Shown in pieces: positions 35,248 to 44,040 of a stretch of DNA of 64,000 nucleotides (position 1 is the stretch's first letter; each line of letters opens with the position of its first letter). The DNA is taken from assembly GCA_016707425.1 (NCBI GenBank), contig JADJHU010000008.1, positions 62,001 to 126,000 on the forward strand. Reading direction: 5' to 3'. The DNA is from Gammaproteobacteria bacterium. GTDB taxonomy: Bacteria > Pseudomonadota > Gammaproteobacteria > Steroidobacterales > Steroidobacteraceae. A program made the position numbers and the translations under genes. The notes beneath the pieces were generated by a model. The model made no database searches. It was not told the origin of the DNA and saw only the letters and a list, made by a program, of their open reading frames with translations.

Positions 35248-37575
35248 TCAAAACTCGTAGACGAGATTGATTCCGTAGGAGCGACGCTCTGCCCAGGCGA
35301 TCGGTGCCACATTCATGCCGGCTGGCGTCACGACCGTCGTGAGAGGATCCCGCACCGGCAGGGGTGCCCCCATGCCGATGACATAGAGTGGCCACTTCTG
35401 GTCGGTGACGTTCTTGCTCCAGAGATCGATGCGCCCGCGGCTCTCCTTGCCGAATTCCATCTGCCAGGACAGGCGCGCATCGAGCAGGCCGAAAGCCGGT
35501 CGCGATGCCCGGACATGATCCGGCACGCCCGGCCCGGCTCCTCCCGTGTGGTAGGTACGATCCGACCAGCGATAATCCAGGATGGCCGTCAGGTCGCTCT
35601 TCGCGAACTTCAGGAAGGTCCAGTTCGTGCTCGCGTCCACACTGTGCCTCGGGGCATAGCCGAACGAGAACAGGTCCTTGACGTTCTGCCCGACCCGGTA
35701 GGGTGAAGCCGAATTGACCGCTGGATCGAAGATCGTGCCGGCGGGCGCCCGCACCTCGTCGTACTTCGGGTCCAGATAGGTGTAGTTGATGGTAAAGCTC
35801 AGGTCGTCCGTGGGCTGCCACAGGCTCTCGATCTCCAGACCCTTGATCGACGCCTTGCCGGCGTTAATGGCCGGCAGGACCGACATGTCAGATGGGTTGG
35901 TCGGGAAGAAGAGCTGCATGTCCTTGTACTTGCTGTCGAAGACTGCCACGTTCAGGCGCACGTGCCGGTCGAAGAGATAGGACTTGAGCCCGAGCTCATA
36001 CAACTCCACGTTCTCGGGCTTGAAGGTGAGCCCGAACTGCCCGACGTCTACCGACTCGCTCGAGCCACCTGCCTTGTAGCCGGTCGCCACGCGCAGATAC
36101 GTGCTGATGTCCTTCGTCCAGGAGAAATTCGCGGTGAAGGACGGGTTGAAGCGGCTCGATTCCACGTTATTGGAATTGATAAGGCCCGGCGCCGGCTCCA
36201 CGCCGATCGGGTAGCCAAAGTAGGTATTCATGATCCGCCGGTCGGCCGAACGCTGGTCCTTCGTGTAGCGCGCACCGAAGGTGAGCGCGAGCCGGTCCTC
36301 GAGAACCGGGGGCTTCCAGGTGAGCTGTGCGAACGCCGCCTTCGACTTCGACTCCATTTCGACGAAGCGGTTCTTGTCGAGCAGCAGCGCAGGGAAGCCA
36401 GGAACGTTCGTGATGACGGTGTGCTGGTAATGCCGCCCGGCCTCCTTGAAGTAGTAGAGCCCGGCGACGTAGTCGATGCGCCCGTCGAGGAGACTCCCCA
36501 CTGCCTGCAGCTCCTGCGAGAACTGGTGGGACTGGATGTCGTCCGTGCTCCGGAAGCCGACGAAGAACGTCTCCGCGTAATCCTGGAAATAGATCGTGTC
36601 GATGTCGCGATAGCCGGTGAGGGACTTGAGCGTGAGCGCGTCGTTCACCGCCCACGAGAGCGTGAGGCCCTGACCCTCGAACTTGCCCTTGCTCTCGGGC
36701 AGGTCGATCGGGCGATAGCTGTGGGACTCGGGCTTTCCCTGATCCACATAGCCGGGGATGAGCCCGACCAGTGCGGCATTCACGTAGTACGCAGGCGTCG
36801 AGTTCAGGTCGCCGCGCTCGTAAAAATAGTCGGCCGTCAGCGGCGCACCGTTGTCCCAGCGCAGCGCCACCCGTCCGGCGGTCTGGTCGTCCTCGCCGAA
36901 ATCGTGGCTCGGCCCCATGCTCTTCACGTAGCCGTTCTGCTGGCGCTTGAGGAAGGAGAGCTTCGCCGACAGCCCGCCCCACTTCGGCAGGTCGAGCACG
37001 CTGAGACCGCGGAAGCGGCCTTCGCTGCCGAAACCCACCTCCTGCCGGAAGCCGAACTCACCGGAAGGCTTCCTGCTGATCAGGTTCACCGCACCGCCCG
37101 TGGTGTTGCGGCCGTACAGAGTGCCCTGGGGACCTCTCAGTACTTCGACCCGCTCGATGTCGGCGAGGTCGAAGGTCACGAGCTGCGCGCGCGAGATGTA
37201 GAAACCATCCTGATACAGTCCCACCGCAGTGTCGATGGTGATCTGCCCGGGGTCCTGCACGCCGGAACCGCGCATGAAGAGCGCGAGTGTGTTCGAGCTT
37301 GGGTTGTAGGGCGTGAAGGACATGCTCGGGGAGGACCTCACCACACCCTCCAGATCGGTGATGCCGCGATCCGCAAGGACTCCGGCGTCCATCACCGAGA
37401 GGGCAATCGGGGTGTCCTGCAGCGTGCTCTCGCGGCGTTCCGCGGTGACGACGACCTCCTGGATCGCCCCTGCGGATTCCTGCTGCTGCGCACGCACCTC
37501 CGATCCGTAAGTCAGAAGCACTGCACCTGCTGCAAAAAGCATCGGGTGCGCCAGGGGAATCGCTCTCGTAGACAT
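35248..37575 (-). CDS. TonB-dependent outer-membrane receptor (paralog)
   Basis: A 775-residue receptor with signal peptide, EVVVTA TonB-box-like motif, plug with VLRGPQGTLYGRNTTGG and a barrel ending in LVYEF. It has the same length as the receptor at 6262-8589 and matches it over the full length, differing mainly in predicted barrel loops. Recent duplication with altered ligand specificity is likely. A 244-bp gene-free region precedes it, with two TATCAT-type elements (37669 and 37728). It sits beside EthD and NTF2-like genes, so it probably imports a related hydrophobic substrate. Confidence 0.93.
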   Translation of the reverse strand: MSTRAIPLAHPMLFAAGAVLLTYGSEVRAQQQESAGAIQEVVVTAERRESTLQDTPIALSVMDAGVLADRGITDLEGVVRSSPSMSFTPYNPSSNTLALFMRGSGVQDPGQITIDTAVGLYQDGFYISRAQLVTFDLADIERVEVLRGPQGTLYGRNTTGGAVNLISRKPSGEFGFRQEVGFGSEGRFRGLSVLDLPKWGGLSAKLSFLKRQQNGYVKSMGPSHDFGEDDQTAGRVALRWDNGAPLTADYFYERGDLNSTPAYYVNAALVGLIPGYVDQGKPESHSYRPIDLPESKGKFEGQGLTLSWAVNDALTLKSLTGYRDIDTIYFQDYAETFFVGFRSTDDIQSHQFSQELQAVGSLLDGRIDYVAGLYYFKEAGRHYQHTVITNVPGFPALLLDKNRFVEMESKSKAAFAQLTWKPPVLEDRLALTFGARYTKDQRSADRRIMNTYFGYPIGVEPAPGLINSNNVESSRFNPSFTANFSWTKDISTYLRVATGYKAGGSSESVDVGQFGLTFKPENVELYELGLKSYLFDRHVRLNVAVFDSKYKDMQLFFPTNPSDMSVLPAINAGKASIKGLEIESLWQPTDDLSFTINYTYLDPKYDEVRAPAGTIFDPAVNSASPYRVGQNVKDLFSFGYAPRHSVDASTNWTFLKFAKSDLTAILDYRWSDRTYHTGGAGPGVPDHVRASRPAFGLLDARLSWQMEFGKESRGRIDLWSKNVTDQKWPLYVIGMGAPLPVRDPLTTVVTPAGMNVAPIAWAERRSYGINLVYEF

Positions 37576-37668
37576 CGTCGGTTTCTCCAGTTAACGCTCG
37601 ACTCGCTGCTTGATCAGTACCGTGCTTCGGAATCGGCAGGCGGGCAGCGCGCAGCCGCAATTCCTCTG

Positions 37669-37674
37669 ATGATA
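37669..37674 (-). promoter_or_regulatory. -10-like element upstream of the receptor
   Basis: TATCAT on the minus strand, 5 of 6 to the sigma-70 -10 box, about 95 bp from the ATG. A second copy is at 37728-37733. No clear -35 box was found. Confidence 0.25.
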
Positions 37675-37819
37675 AGCTGTTGCGCACACACCACAGTCTG
37701 AATCCGGCGGCACTGACTCAGGCGCGATGATAGCCGCCTCGTCGCCCTGAGGTCCACTCCGCTCTGCCGCCATCAGGGCGTGCGTTTTCTGCCACGAACT
37801 CCAGCGCGGGCGCCGCCAC

Positions 37820-38533
37820 TCAAGCGCTGGTCGCTACGGCCTCGAGCCCCGGGCCACCCAGGATGTGTTTCTGTTCAACCCGGAACATCCGCACACTCGA
37901 AGTGTCGACAAACTTGGCTTCGTCATCCCGCATCGGCCTGCCCGCCTCGCTGACATAGAAGTCGAGCAGCGCTTGCCACGAAGCAAGATCCGCGACCCAC
38001 ATTTCGTCCAGCCCATCGAGGTAAGGCGCCGCCGCACCCGGGGCAGCCAGGCAGTGATCCTGCACGTAGCCTGTGAACCACGGCAGCATGCGGACACAGA
38101 GCGGACCATGAATGTCCTCCCAGTGCCTCGAGAACTGTTGGTGCGTCGTGCCTCGCCTCCTCTTCAGCAGAGCGATGACCTTGATGCCACCGGAAGGCTT
38201 CACCATGAATTTCTGATCGACCGGGATCACCGCCGTCGCAGATGTGTCCAGGAACTGATCTTCCTCATCGCGCAGCGTCCGGGCCGCATCACCCAGGAAG
38301 TAATCCGACATGGCCTGCAGCGACTGCCAGTCGTCCAGATACAGTTCACTCAGCCCGTCCACCGCGGGCTCGCCTGCTCCTTCGAGCCCCACGGCATGAT
38401 CCTGGATGTAGCCCCTCAGCCAGGGCCGAAGCACCTTCCCGGCGCGCGACCCGGACTCGAGCCAGCGCCGGGAAAACTCCTCGCGCGTCAGGCCAGCCTT
38501 CCTTTTCAGGAGCACCATCAGCTTGATCATCAT
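37820..38533 (-). CDS. Tandem EthD-domain protein
   Basis: A 237-residue protein with two EthD domains. The first is about 1-115 (MIKLMVLLKRKAG, FSRRWLESGS, DEEDQFLD) and the second about 120-230 (GGIKVIALLKRRRG, FSRHWEDIHGPL, DDEAKFVDTS). Each ends in the Asp-containing loop. A tandem could form the ferredoxin-like dimer within one chain. AAAGGAGAGG precedes two successive ATGs; the first is used here. Upstream of the second TonB receptor and divergent from a PPOX-type gene. Role unknown. Confidence 0.8.
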   Translation of the reverse strand: MMIKLMVLLKRKAGLTREEFSRRWLESGSRAGKVLRPWLRGYIQDHAVGLEGAGEPAVDGLSELYLDDWQSLQAMSDYFLGDAARTLRDEEDQFLDTSATAVIPVDQKFMVKPSGGIKVIALLKRRRGTTHQQFSRHWEDIHGPLCVRMLPWFTGYVQDHCLAAPGAAAPYLDGLDEMWVADLASWQALLDFYVSEAGRPMRDDEAKFVDTSSVRMFRVEQKHILGGPGLEAVATSA

Positions 38534-38578
38534 TCCTCTCCTTTCCGGCGGCGCACGGGTCACGTTGCTGTTCAACGC

Positions 38579-38607
38579 TTGACAGCGCAATGCTCAGCAC
38601 GCATGTT
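38579..38607 (+). promoter_or_regulatory. Candidate promoter of PPOX-type gene
   Basis: TTGACA at 38579 with a 17-nt spacer and a weak CATGTT -10 (3 of 6). The next gene starts 50 bp downstream with AGGAGA. Only the -35 is strong. Confidence 0.3.
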
Positions 38608-38657
38608 TCGCGCCGAACCAACGGCTGCAACACTGGCCCGACCAGGAGACGTGCTCA

Positions 38658-39110
38658 ATGAGTTTTCCGCGTACGAAACCGATCCCGCCCACACATCACG
38701 ACATCCTGACCGACCGGCCCGTCGGCCACATTGCCACTATCCGCCCCGACGGCCGCCTCTCCGTGAATCCAGTGAGCCTGATGTGGGACGGAACGCATGT
38801 CCGCGTCAGCACGGTGAAGTCGCGGCAGAAATACCGCAACCTCGTGCACGACCCGCGCGTGGCGATTTCCATCCCTCATCGCAACAACCCGAACCGCTAC
38901 GTCGAGCTCCGGGGCATCGCGGAACTCACCGATGATCCGGACCGGTCGTTCATCAATTCCGTCGCCCGGCACTACATGGGTGTCGAGGTCTACCCGTTCG
39001 ATACGCCCGGCGCCGAGCGCGTCACCATCACCATTCACGCCGAACAGGTCTCGGCGAACGTCATGCCTCTGGCCGACAATCCGCCATCCGCTCCCGACCG
39101 CACCGGCTGA
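38658..39110 (+). CDS. PPOX-class F420-type oxidoreductase
   Basis: A 150-residue flavin/deazaflavin-reductase split barrel of the pyridoxamine-5'-phosphate-oxidase superfamily. Seen are GHIATIRPDGRLSVNPVSLMWDG and KYRNLVHDPRVAISIP, the pattern named PPOX-class F420-dependent in databases. Cofactor unproven here. Short enough to be a complete homodimer subunit. It stands alone between the EthD gene and the Fe-S oxidoreductase gene. Confidence 0.85.
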   Translation: MSFPRTKPIPPTHHDILTDRPVGHIATIRPDGRLSVNPVSLMWDGTHVRVSTVKSRQKYRNLVHDPRVAISIPHRNNPNRYVELRGIAELTDDPDRSFINSVARHYMGVEVYPFDTPGAERVTITIHAEQVSANVMPLADNPPSAPDRTG

Positions 39111-39124
39111 GCGGGCGGGACGGC

Positions 39125-39140
39125 CCGGATTCCGATCCGG
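39125..39140. terminator. Hairpin between convergent genes
   Basis: CCGGAT-TCCG-ATCCGG, a perfect 6-bp stem, fills the gap between two convergent stops and could stop transcription from both sides. Confidence 0.42.
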
Positions 39141-41120
39141 TCAGAACGCCCGCGGTGCACCGGGCAGTGCCTCGACGACCAGCTCGGCGATATCGAACAC
39201 CTTGCGCTGCTCCGTCTGCCTGGCTGCACTCGACGTCAGCATCAGCAGGCAGAATGGACACGCCGTCGCCACACGGTCCGCGCCGGTCGCCAGAGCCTCT
39301 TCGGCGCGCACATCGCCGATGCGTGCTTTGCCGCCCTCCTTGTCCCAGTACCTGGCGCCCCCTGAGCCGCAGCAGAAGCTGTCCTTGCGGTTACGCGGCA
39401 TCTCCAGCAGTTCTCCCACGGCAGAGACCACGCTGCGGCTCTCGTCGACCAGGTCGTTGTGCCGCGCGTGGTAGCAGGGGTCGTGGAAGGTGATCTTCTG
39501 CATGGCACGGCGCTCGGGCTGCAGTCTTCCCTCCTTGATGAGCCGGTCGATCAGCACCGAATGCGGGATGGTTTCCCACGTCCCGCCGAACTGCGGGTAG
39601 TAGCGGTCGAAGCTGTTGAAACAGTGGGCACACATGGTAATGACCCTGTGGACCTGGCGCTCCTGAAGGGCCGCGATGTTGTCAGTGGCCGTCTCCACGA
39701 ACAGCAGCTCGTTGCCCATCGTCTTGGCTGGATCGCCCGTGCAGCGATGCTCGCCGAGGATGCCCCAGGACACGCCAGCCGCGTTCAGGAGGGTCACCAT
39801 GGCGCGCGCCACGGATTGCGCACGCTCCTCGAAGGTCACGGCGCAGCCGAGCCACAGGAGATACTCGGTCCTCCCGGGTTCGAACACCGGCACCTCGAGA
39901 CCCTTGCGCCAGTCGTCCGGATTCGCTGCCGTACCCACGAAGGGGTGCCCGCGCGATTCGAGATTGCGATTGGCTGCGGCGAGCATCTCCGGCATGTCGG
40001 AACGATCCATGACGAAATGACGCCGGAACTCGAGGATCGCCTCCGCGGGTTTATTGCTCACCGGGCACTGTTCGATACACGCGCCGCAGGTCGTGCAGTC
40101 GAAAACCGCCTCCTTCGTGATCGCATCGATGAGGGAGGCATCCTCGAACCGCCTCTCAGCCTGATACCCGGCGCAGGTGACCATGACCTTCTTCGGCGAG
40201 AGCGCCTTGCCCGTCTGGGTTGCCGGACAGACTTCGCTGCATCGCCCGCACCAGGTGCAGGCTGAAAAGTCCAGACGGAGACCCGGCAGGAGATCGGCGA
40301 GCTTTGCGGCGCCGAGCACGAGCTCCCTGCCTTCGTCCTCCGGCGCGTCGAAGTCGATGGGTCGCAGATTGATGCCGGAGCGACGGTTGGCCAGTGCCGC
40401 ATTGGCGGGCCCGAGCAGCATGTGCGACATCGGTGTCCAGGCAATGAGGGCAATGAAGCTGAGTCCGGCGAGACCGTGGACCCACCAGAAGAACAGGTTG
40501 CCCCCGGTGAGGAGCCGGGGCGGCCACCCGGCAAGGGCAGCGGCGACGGTACGTCCGAGGAATTCGCCCGTACTGCCGGCGCCAGGATCCGTCAGACGGA
40601 AGGCCTCGGCAACGAAGCCGAGCAGCACGACCGCCAGCAGCAGCACCTCCATCGGCAGGAAGGCACGGCGGGAACCGCCGGCCGTGATGCGCTCCGGGGG
40701 TATCAAACGCCGCACGAGGAGAATGGCAATGCCCGCCAGCATCATGAGACCCGCGAGCTCACGCCCGAGCTCCATGAAAAAGAAGCCAAAGCGCCCCTGG
40801 TAGGTATCGATGCCGAAGATCGCAAGTCCGACGACCGTGTGACCCGCGATCTCCACGAGCGCCCCGAAGAACAGCAGGCCATGCGCAAGGCCGGCGAGAG
40901 GGCGCTTGAAGAGGCGACTCGTCAGGAGTCCGCGCAGGCCGAAAGTGCGCCAGTTCATCCCTGAGAGCAGGCGGGGCAACCAGAATGCTGCATCTCCCTG
41001 ACCGCCCTCAGTGACCCGCGCCCACTGGCGGCGCAGACCGACGACAAGGCTCGCGAGTGCCGCCGGTAGCAGTACGGCGAGCAGCACGTAATTGACCGGA
41101 GCGATGACGTAGCTCGACAT
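39141..41120 (-). CDS. Membrane Fe-S/CCG-domain oxidoreductase (candidate ETF:quinone reductase)
   Basis: A 659-residue protein. About five N-terminal transmembrane helices (residues 5-240) with His residues suit haem b or quinone sites (NarI-like). Two 4Fe-4S motifs follow (CTWCGRCSEVCP and CTTCGACIEQCP), then two CCG/HdrB-like domains with HDPCYHARHND and CCGSGG. This layout is known as a membrane ETF:(mena)quinone oxidoreductase partner of ETF in several bacteria. It is last in an operon with etfA, DUF35 and thiolase genes (25 bp after the thiolase), so it likely drains electrons from acyl-CoA dehydrogenases to quinone. Confidence 0.9.
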   Translation of the reverse strand: MSSYVIAPVNYVLLAVLLPAALASLVVGLRRQWARVTEGGQGDAAFWLPRLLSGMNWRTFGLRGLLTSRLFKRPLAGLAHGLLFFGALVEIAGHTVVGLAIFGIDTYQGRFGFFFMELGRELAGLMMLAGIAILLVRRLIPPERITAGGSRRAFLPMEVLLLAVVLLGFVAEAFRLTDPGAGSTGEFLGRTVAAALAGWPPRLLTGGNLFFWWVHGLAGLSFIALIAWTPMSHMLLGPANAALANRRSGINLRPIDFDAPEDEGRELVLGAAKLADLLPGLRLDFSACTWCGRCSEVCPATQTGKALSPKKVMVTCAGYQAERRFEDASLIDAITKEAVFDCTTCGACIEQCPVSNKPAEAILEFRRHFVMDRSDMPEMLAAANRNLESRGHPFVGTAANPDDWRKGLEVPVFEPGRTEYLLWLGCAVTFEERAQSVARAMVTLLNAAGVSWGILGEHRCTGDPAKTMGNELLFVETATDNIAALQERQVHRVITMCAHCFNSFDRYYPQFGGTWETIPHSVLIDRLIKEGRLQPERRAMQKITFHDPCYHARHNDLVDESRSVVSAVGELLEMPRNRKDSFCCGSGGARYWDKEGGKARIGDVRAEEALATGADRVATACPFCLLMLTSSAARQTEQRKVFDIAELVVEALPGAPRAF

Positions 41121-41145
41121 GGCCGGGCCGCGGCGCCGGTACCGC

Positions 41146-42339
41146 TCAGCGCTTCAGGATCGCCGCCGTGGCGTTGCCGCCGAGTCCGTTGGTCTGGGCA
41201 AGCCCGAGCTTCGCGCCAGGCACCTGGCGCGCGCCGGACTCGCCGCGCAGCTGCCAGGTGAGCTCGCAGATCTGGAACACACCCATCGCGGTCGTCGCCT
41301 CCCCGAAAGACACGAACCCGCCGGAAGGATTGACGGGCATGCGCCCCGTCGGCAGCGTCTCCCCGGCCGCGTGCAGGCGCTCGGCCTCACCCGGCTGGCA
41401 CAGGCCCCACTCTTCCGGGAAGGCGAGCTCGTAGTAGCAGGTGTTGTCCTGCAGCTCGACGAAGCTCAGATCGCGCGGGCCGACGCCCGCGGCCTCGAAC
41501 GCACGCGTGACCGCGGCATACACCTCGGTGTGCCGGCTCGGGCCGTTCGGCACCGGCACGGCGAGGCTGCGCGGCAGAGCATCGTCGAAGCCGATGGTCG
41601 CCACGGCACTCGAGGCCACCAGCACGGGCTGGCGCGTGAGCTGCCGGGCGCGCTTCGCCGAACAGATCACCGCGGCTGCAGCACCGTTCGAGACCGGGCA
41701 GATTTCGAAGAGCCGCAGCGGGTTGCTCACGTAGGGCGATTTCAGCACGTCCTCGAGGCTGACTTCCTTCTGGAAGCGCGCATAGGGGTTGCCGACCGAG
41801 CACTTGCGCGCCTTGACGGTCACCCGTGCCATCTGTTCTTCCGTCGTGCCATAGTCGTGCATGCGCCGGCGGGCAAGCGTCGCCCAGAAGGACGGTCCCG
41901 GCATGCCGACGCAGCGCTGGCGCAGGAATTCCGGATCCGTGGCTTCCTCGACACCGGAGGTCTGGATCATGCCCTTGGGCATCACCTCTCCGCCAACCAC
42001 CAGCACCATGTCGTAGACCCCACCCGCCACGAGCGAATAGCCCACGTTGAAGGCATTTCCACCCGCTGCACAGCCCGCTGAGAGGTTGTACACGGGGATG
42101 CCGGTCGAACCCATCTCTTCGACCACGTCGTTGCCGTTCAGACCCCAACCCTTGCCGCCCGAGAAGCGGGAGCTGGCCGCCGAGACGGCCTGGATGTCCC
42201 GCCACGAGACACCCGCGTCCTTGAGCGCCCGCTCGACCGCGATGCGACAGAGCTCAGTCACCGACTTGTTGCCAACGACATCGTCGCCCGTCTTGCCGAA
42301 GCGATGGAGTCCCACACCCACTACTGCCACGTCCTGCAT
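41146..42339 (-). CDS. Thiolase-family (SCP2-like) protein
   Basis: A 397-residue thiolase with the nucleophile Cys kept in LSAGCAAGG (near residue 87). However, the usual GHP histidine segment reads GGFVSFGEATTAMG, a Glu at the His position, and the final Cys segment reads TNGLGGNATAA. It may carry out acyl transfer or cleavage with a DUF35 partner made by the preceding gene 17 bp away. The relation to canonical acetyl-CoA acyltransferase activity is uncertain. Good site GGAGAACACGG before ATG. Confidence 0.87.
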   Translation of the reverse strand: MQDVAVVGVGLHRFGKTGDDVVGNKSVTELCRIAVERALKDAGVSWRDIQAVSAASSRFSGGKGWGLNGNDVVEEMGSTGIPVYNLSAGCAAGGNAFNVGYSLVAGGVYDMVLVVGGEVMPKGMIQTSGVEEATDPEFLRQRCVGMPGPSFWATLARRRMHDYGTTEEQMARVTVKARKCSVGNPYARFQKEVSLEDVLKSPYVSNPLRLFEICPVSNGAAAAVICSAKRARQLTRQPVLVASSAVATIGFDDALPRSLAVPVPNGPSRHTEVYAAVTRAFEAAGVGPRDLSFVELQDNTCYYELAFPEEWGLCQPGEAERLHAAGETLPTGRMPVNPSGGFVSFGEATTAMGVFQICELTWQLRGESGARQVPGAKLGLAQTNGLGGNATAAILKR

Positions 42340-42356
42340 GCCGTGTTCTCCTCGCC

Positions 42357-42770
42357 TCAGATCCGCTTGAACTTCCAGGTGGAATACGCCTGCCCGTCTT
42401 CGTGATACAGCGTGTCGATCACGAGTGTCACGGGCGCCCCGACGCTCGCCTGGTCAAGCCCGTCGACCATCTGTCCGACGATCCGCAACCCCTCGTCGAG
42501 GTCGACGACGGCGATGACATAAGGCTTGAAGGGCTTGTCGTGCTTGTGCGGAGGCGGCGGCGCGAAGTCGGCCACGGAGTAGCTCCAGATCGTGCCGCGC
42601 CCGCCGAAGCTCGCATCCACGAGCCGGGATTCGCTGCACCGCGGGTTGTGGCAGCGGGTGACCTTCGGAAAATAAGGCGTATTGCAGGTCGAGCAGCGCG
42701 TCCCGAGCAGCCGCGCACCGTTGTCGTCGGTGAACAGCCCCGGAACGCAGGCTTTGCCATGTTCGCTCAC
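42357..42770 (-). CDS. DUF35 Zn-ribbon/OB-fold protein
   Basis: A 137-residue standalone DUF35 protein: zinc ribbon with four Cys (RCSTCNTPYFPKVTRCHNPRC) and an OB fold (GTIWSYSVADF, YVIAVVDLDEGLRIVGQM). Such proteins are obligate partners of thiolase-fold enzymes and shuttle CoA intermediates. GTG start with GGAGAC upstream. It precedes the thiolase gene by 17 bp. No hotdog domain, unlike the DUF35 fusion at 32344. Confidence 0.88.
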   Translation of the reverse strand: MSEHGKACVPGLFTDDNGARLLGTRCSTCNTPYFPKVTRCHNPRCSESRLVDASFGGRGTIWSYSVADFAPPPPHKHDKPFKPYVIAVVDLDEGLRIVGQMVDGLDQASVGAPVTLVIDTLYHEDGQAYSTWKFKRI

Positions 42771-42800
42771 TGGTGAGTCTCCATTCAGGCTTCAGACGGC

Positions 42801-43757
42801 TCAGGCTTTCGCAGCCTTGATGAGCTCCGGCACCACCTCGAGGGCGTCAGCGACGATGCCGTAGCGTGCGTAGCGGTAGATCGAAGCGTCGCGATCCTTG
42901 TTGATCGCCACGATGACCCTGGCTGCAGAGCAGCCGGCCATGTGCTGGCTTGCGCCGGAAATGCCGATCGCGACGTAGAGCGCGGGTCGCGTGATCTTGC
43001 CGGTGAGCCCCACCTGGCGCGAGGACTCGATCCAGCCGTCATCGACGATCGCACGCGAGCCGCCCCACATGCCACCGAGCGCATCGGCAAGCTGCTTGAC
43101 GAGCTCGAAGCTCTGGGCACTGCCGAGGCCGCGGCCGCCCGCGACGATGACCTCGGCATCCTCGAGTCTCGGGCCTTCCGTGCGCGGCGCAGAGGTCACG
43201 GTGAAGCGTTCCTCGACTTGCGTGAGATCGACGGCGACCGCGCGCCGCTCCGGACGCGTGGGTACAGCCGCCGCCTGCGCCGTGATGCCCGTGGTGACGA
43301 TGCCGATGACGTTCACCGGAGCGGACAGTGCATAGACGACATTGGTGTCACCGCCAAAGGCCGTTGCGCTGACCTGGAGTCCCTGGTCCGCCGTGGTGAC
43401 CGCGAAGGCGTTCATCGTGACCGGCACTCGGAGTCGTCCGGCGAGGCGCGGGGCAATCAGGCGCGCGCCCGCGGTCTGGTTGAAAAGGAGGGTCCGCGGC
43501 TGGACCTGCTGGCAGTACTGCGCGAGTGCGGCGACGACGGTATCGGGCGCCCCGGCGTCGAGTCGCGGGTCGCTGATGACATCGAGACCCGTCACCCCGT
43601 GCCGGCCGGCAAGGGCGTCGGCCTCGGGCACAGCCGCCCCGGCCACGACCCAGCGCAGCGCCATTCCGCTCTCGACGCTCAGACGGTGCGCGAGCGTGAG
43701 CGCCTCTGCGGTGCCGCCCTCGATACTCCTGCCCCAGCTGCACAGAACGATGCTCAT
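42801..43757 (-). CDS. etfA: Electron transfer flavoprotein, alpha subunit
   Basis: A 318-residue EtfA. The C-terminal FAD domain carries IVAGGRGLGSAQSFELVKQLADAL, SRAIVDDGW, RQVGLTGKITRPALYVAIGISGASQH and AINKDRDASIYRYARYGIVAD, all standard. It accepts electrons from acyl-CoA dehydrogenases as a heterodimer with EtfB. No etfB is found next to it; the neighbour downstream is DUF35. The 283-bp region upstream holds no gene. EtfB must come from elsewhere in the genome. Confidence 0.93.
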   Translation of the reverse strand: MSIVLCSWGRSIEGGTAEALTLAHRLSVESGMALRWVVAGAAVPEADALAGRHGVTGLDVISDPRLDAGAPDTVVAALAQYCQQVQPRTLLFNQTAGARLIAPRLAGRLRVPVTMNAFAVTTADQGLQVSATAFGGDTNVVYALSAPVNVIGIVTTGITAQAAAVPTRPERRAVAVDLTQVEERFTVTSAPRTEGPRLEDAEVIVAGGRGLGSAQSFELVKQLADALGGMWGGSRAIVDDGWIESSRQVGLTGKITRPALYVAIGISGASQHMAGCSAARVIVAINKDRDASIYRYARYGIVADALEVVPELIKAAKA

Positions 43758-44040
43758 GAACCCTGTCCTCGTCGACGAATCGCCGCGGGCCCGGCTGGCC
43801 GTGTGCCAGCACCCGCACCTCCACCTGCAAGTCTAGTCGCCTGCATGCGAGCGCCCCCGCCGTCAGCGATTCAGACACGGCCTATGCCATTTCATAGCCG
43901 GCCAAAGGCCATGGCCACCGCACACCCGTGCACGTCGCGACAGGATTGGGCATTATGCGTCCCGCACGGCACATGACGCACCATGACATGATACGCGTGT
44001 GGCGCCGTGCGTCCCAGGTAATCCAATGACAGGAGCAGCG

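Noticed and set aside
43758..44040. Missing etfB upstream of etfA
   Set aside because: Checked both strands; only shadow frames and no EtfB motifs, so it was treated as a gene-free promoter region.
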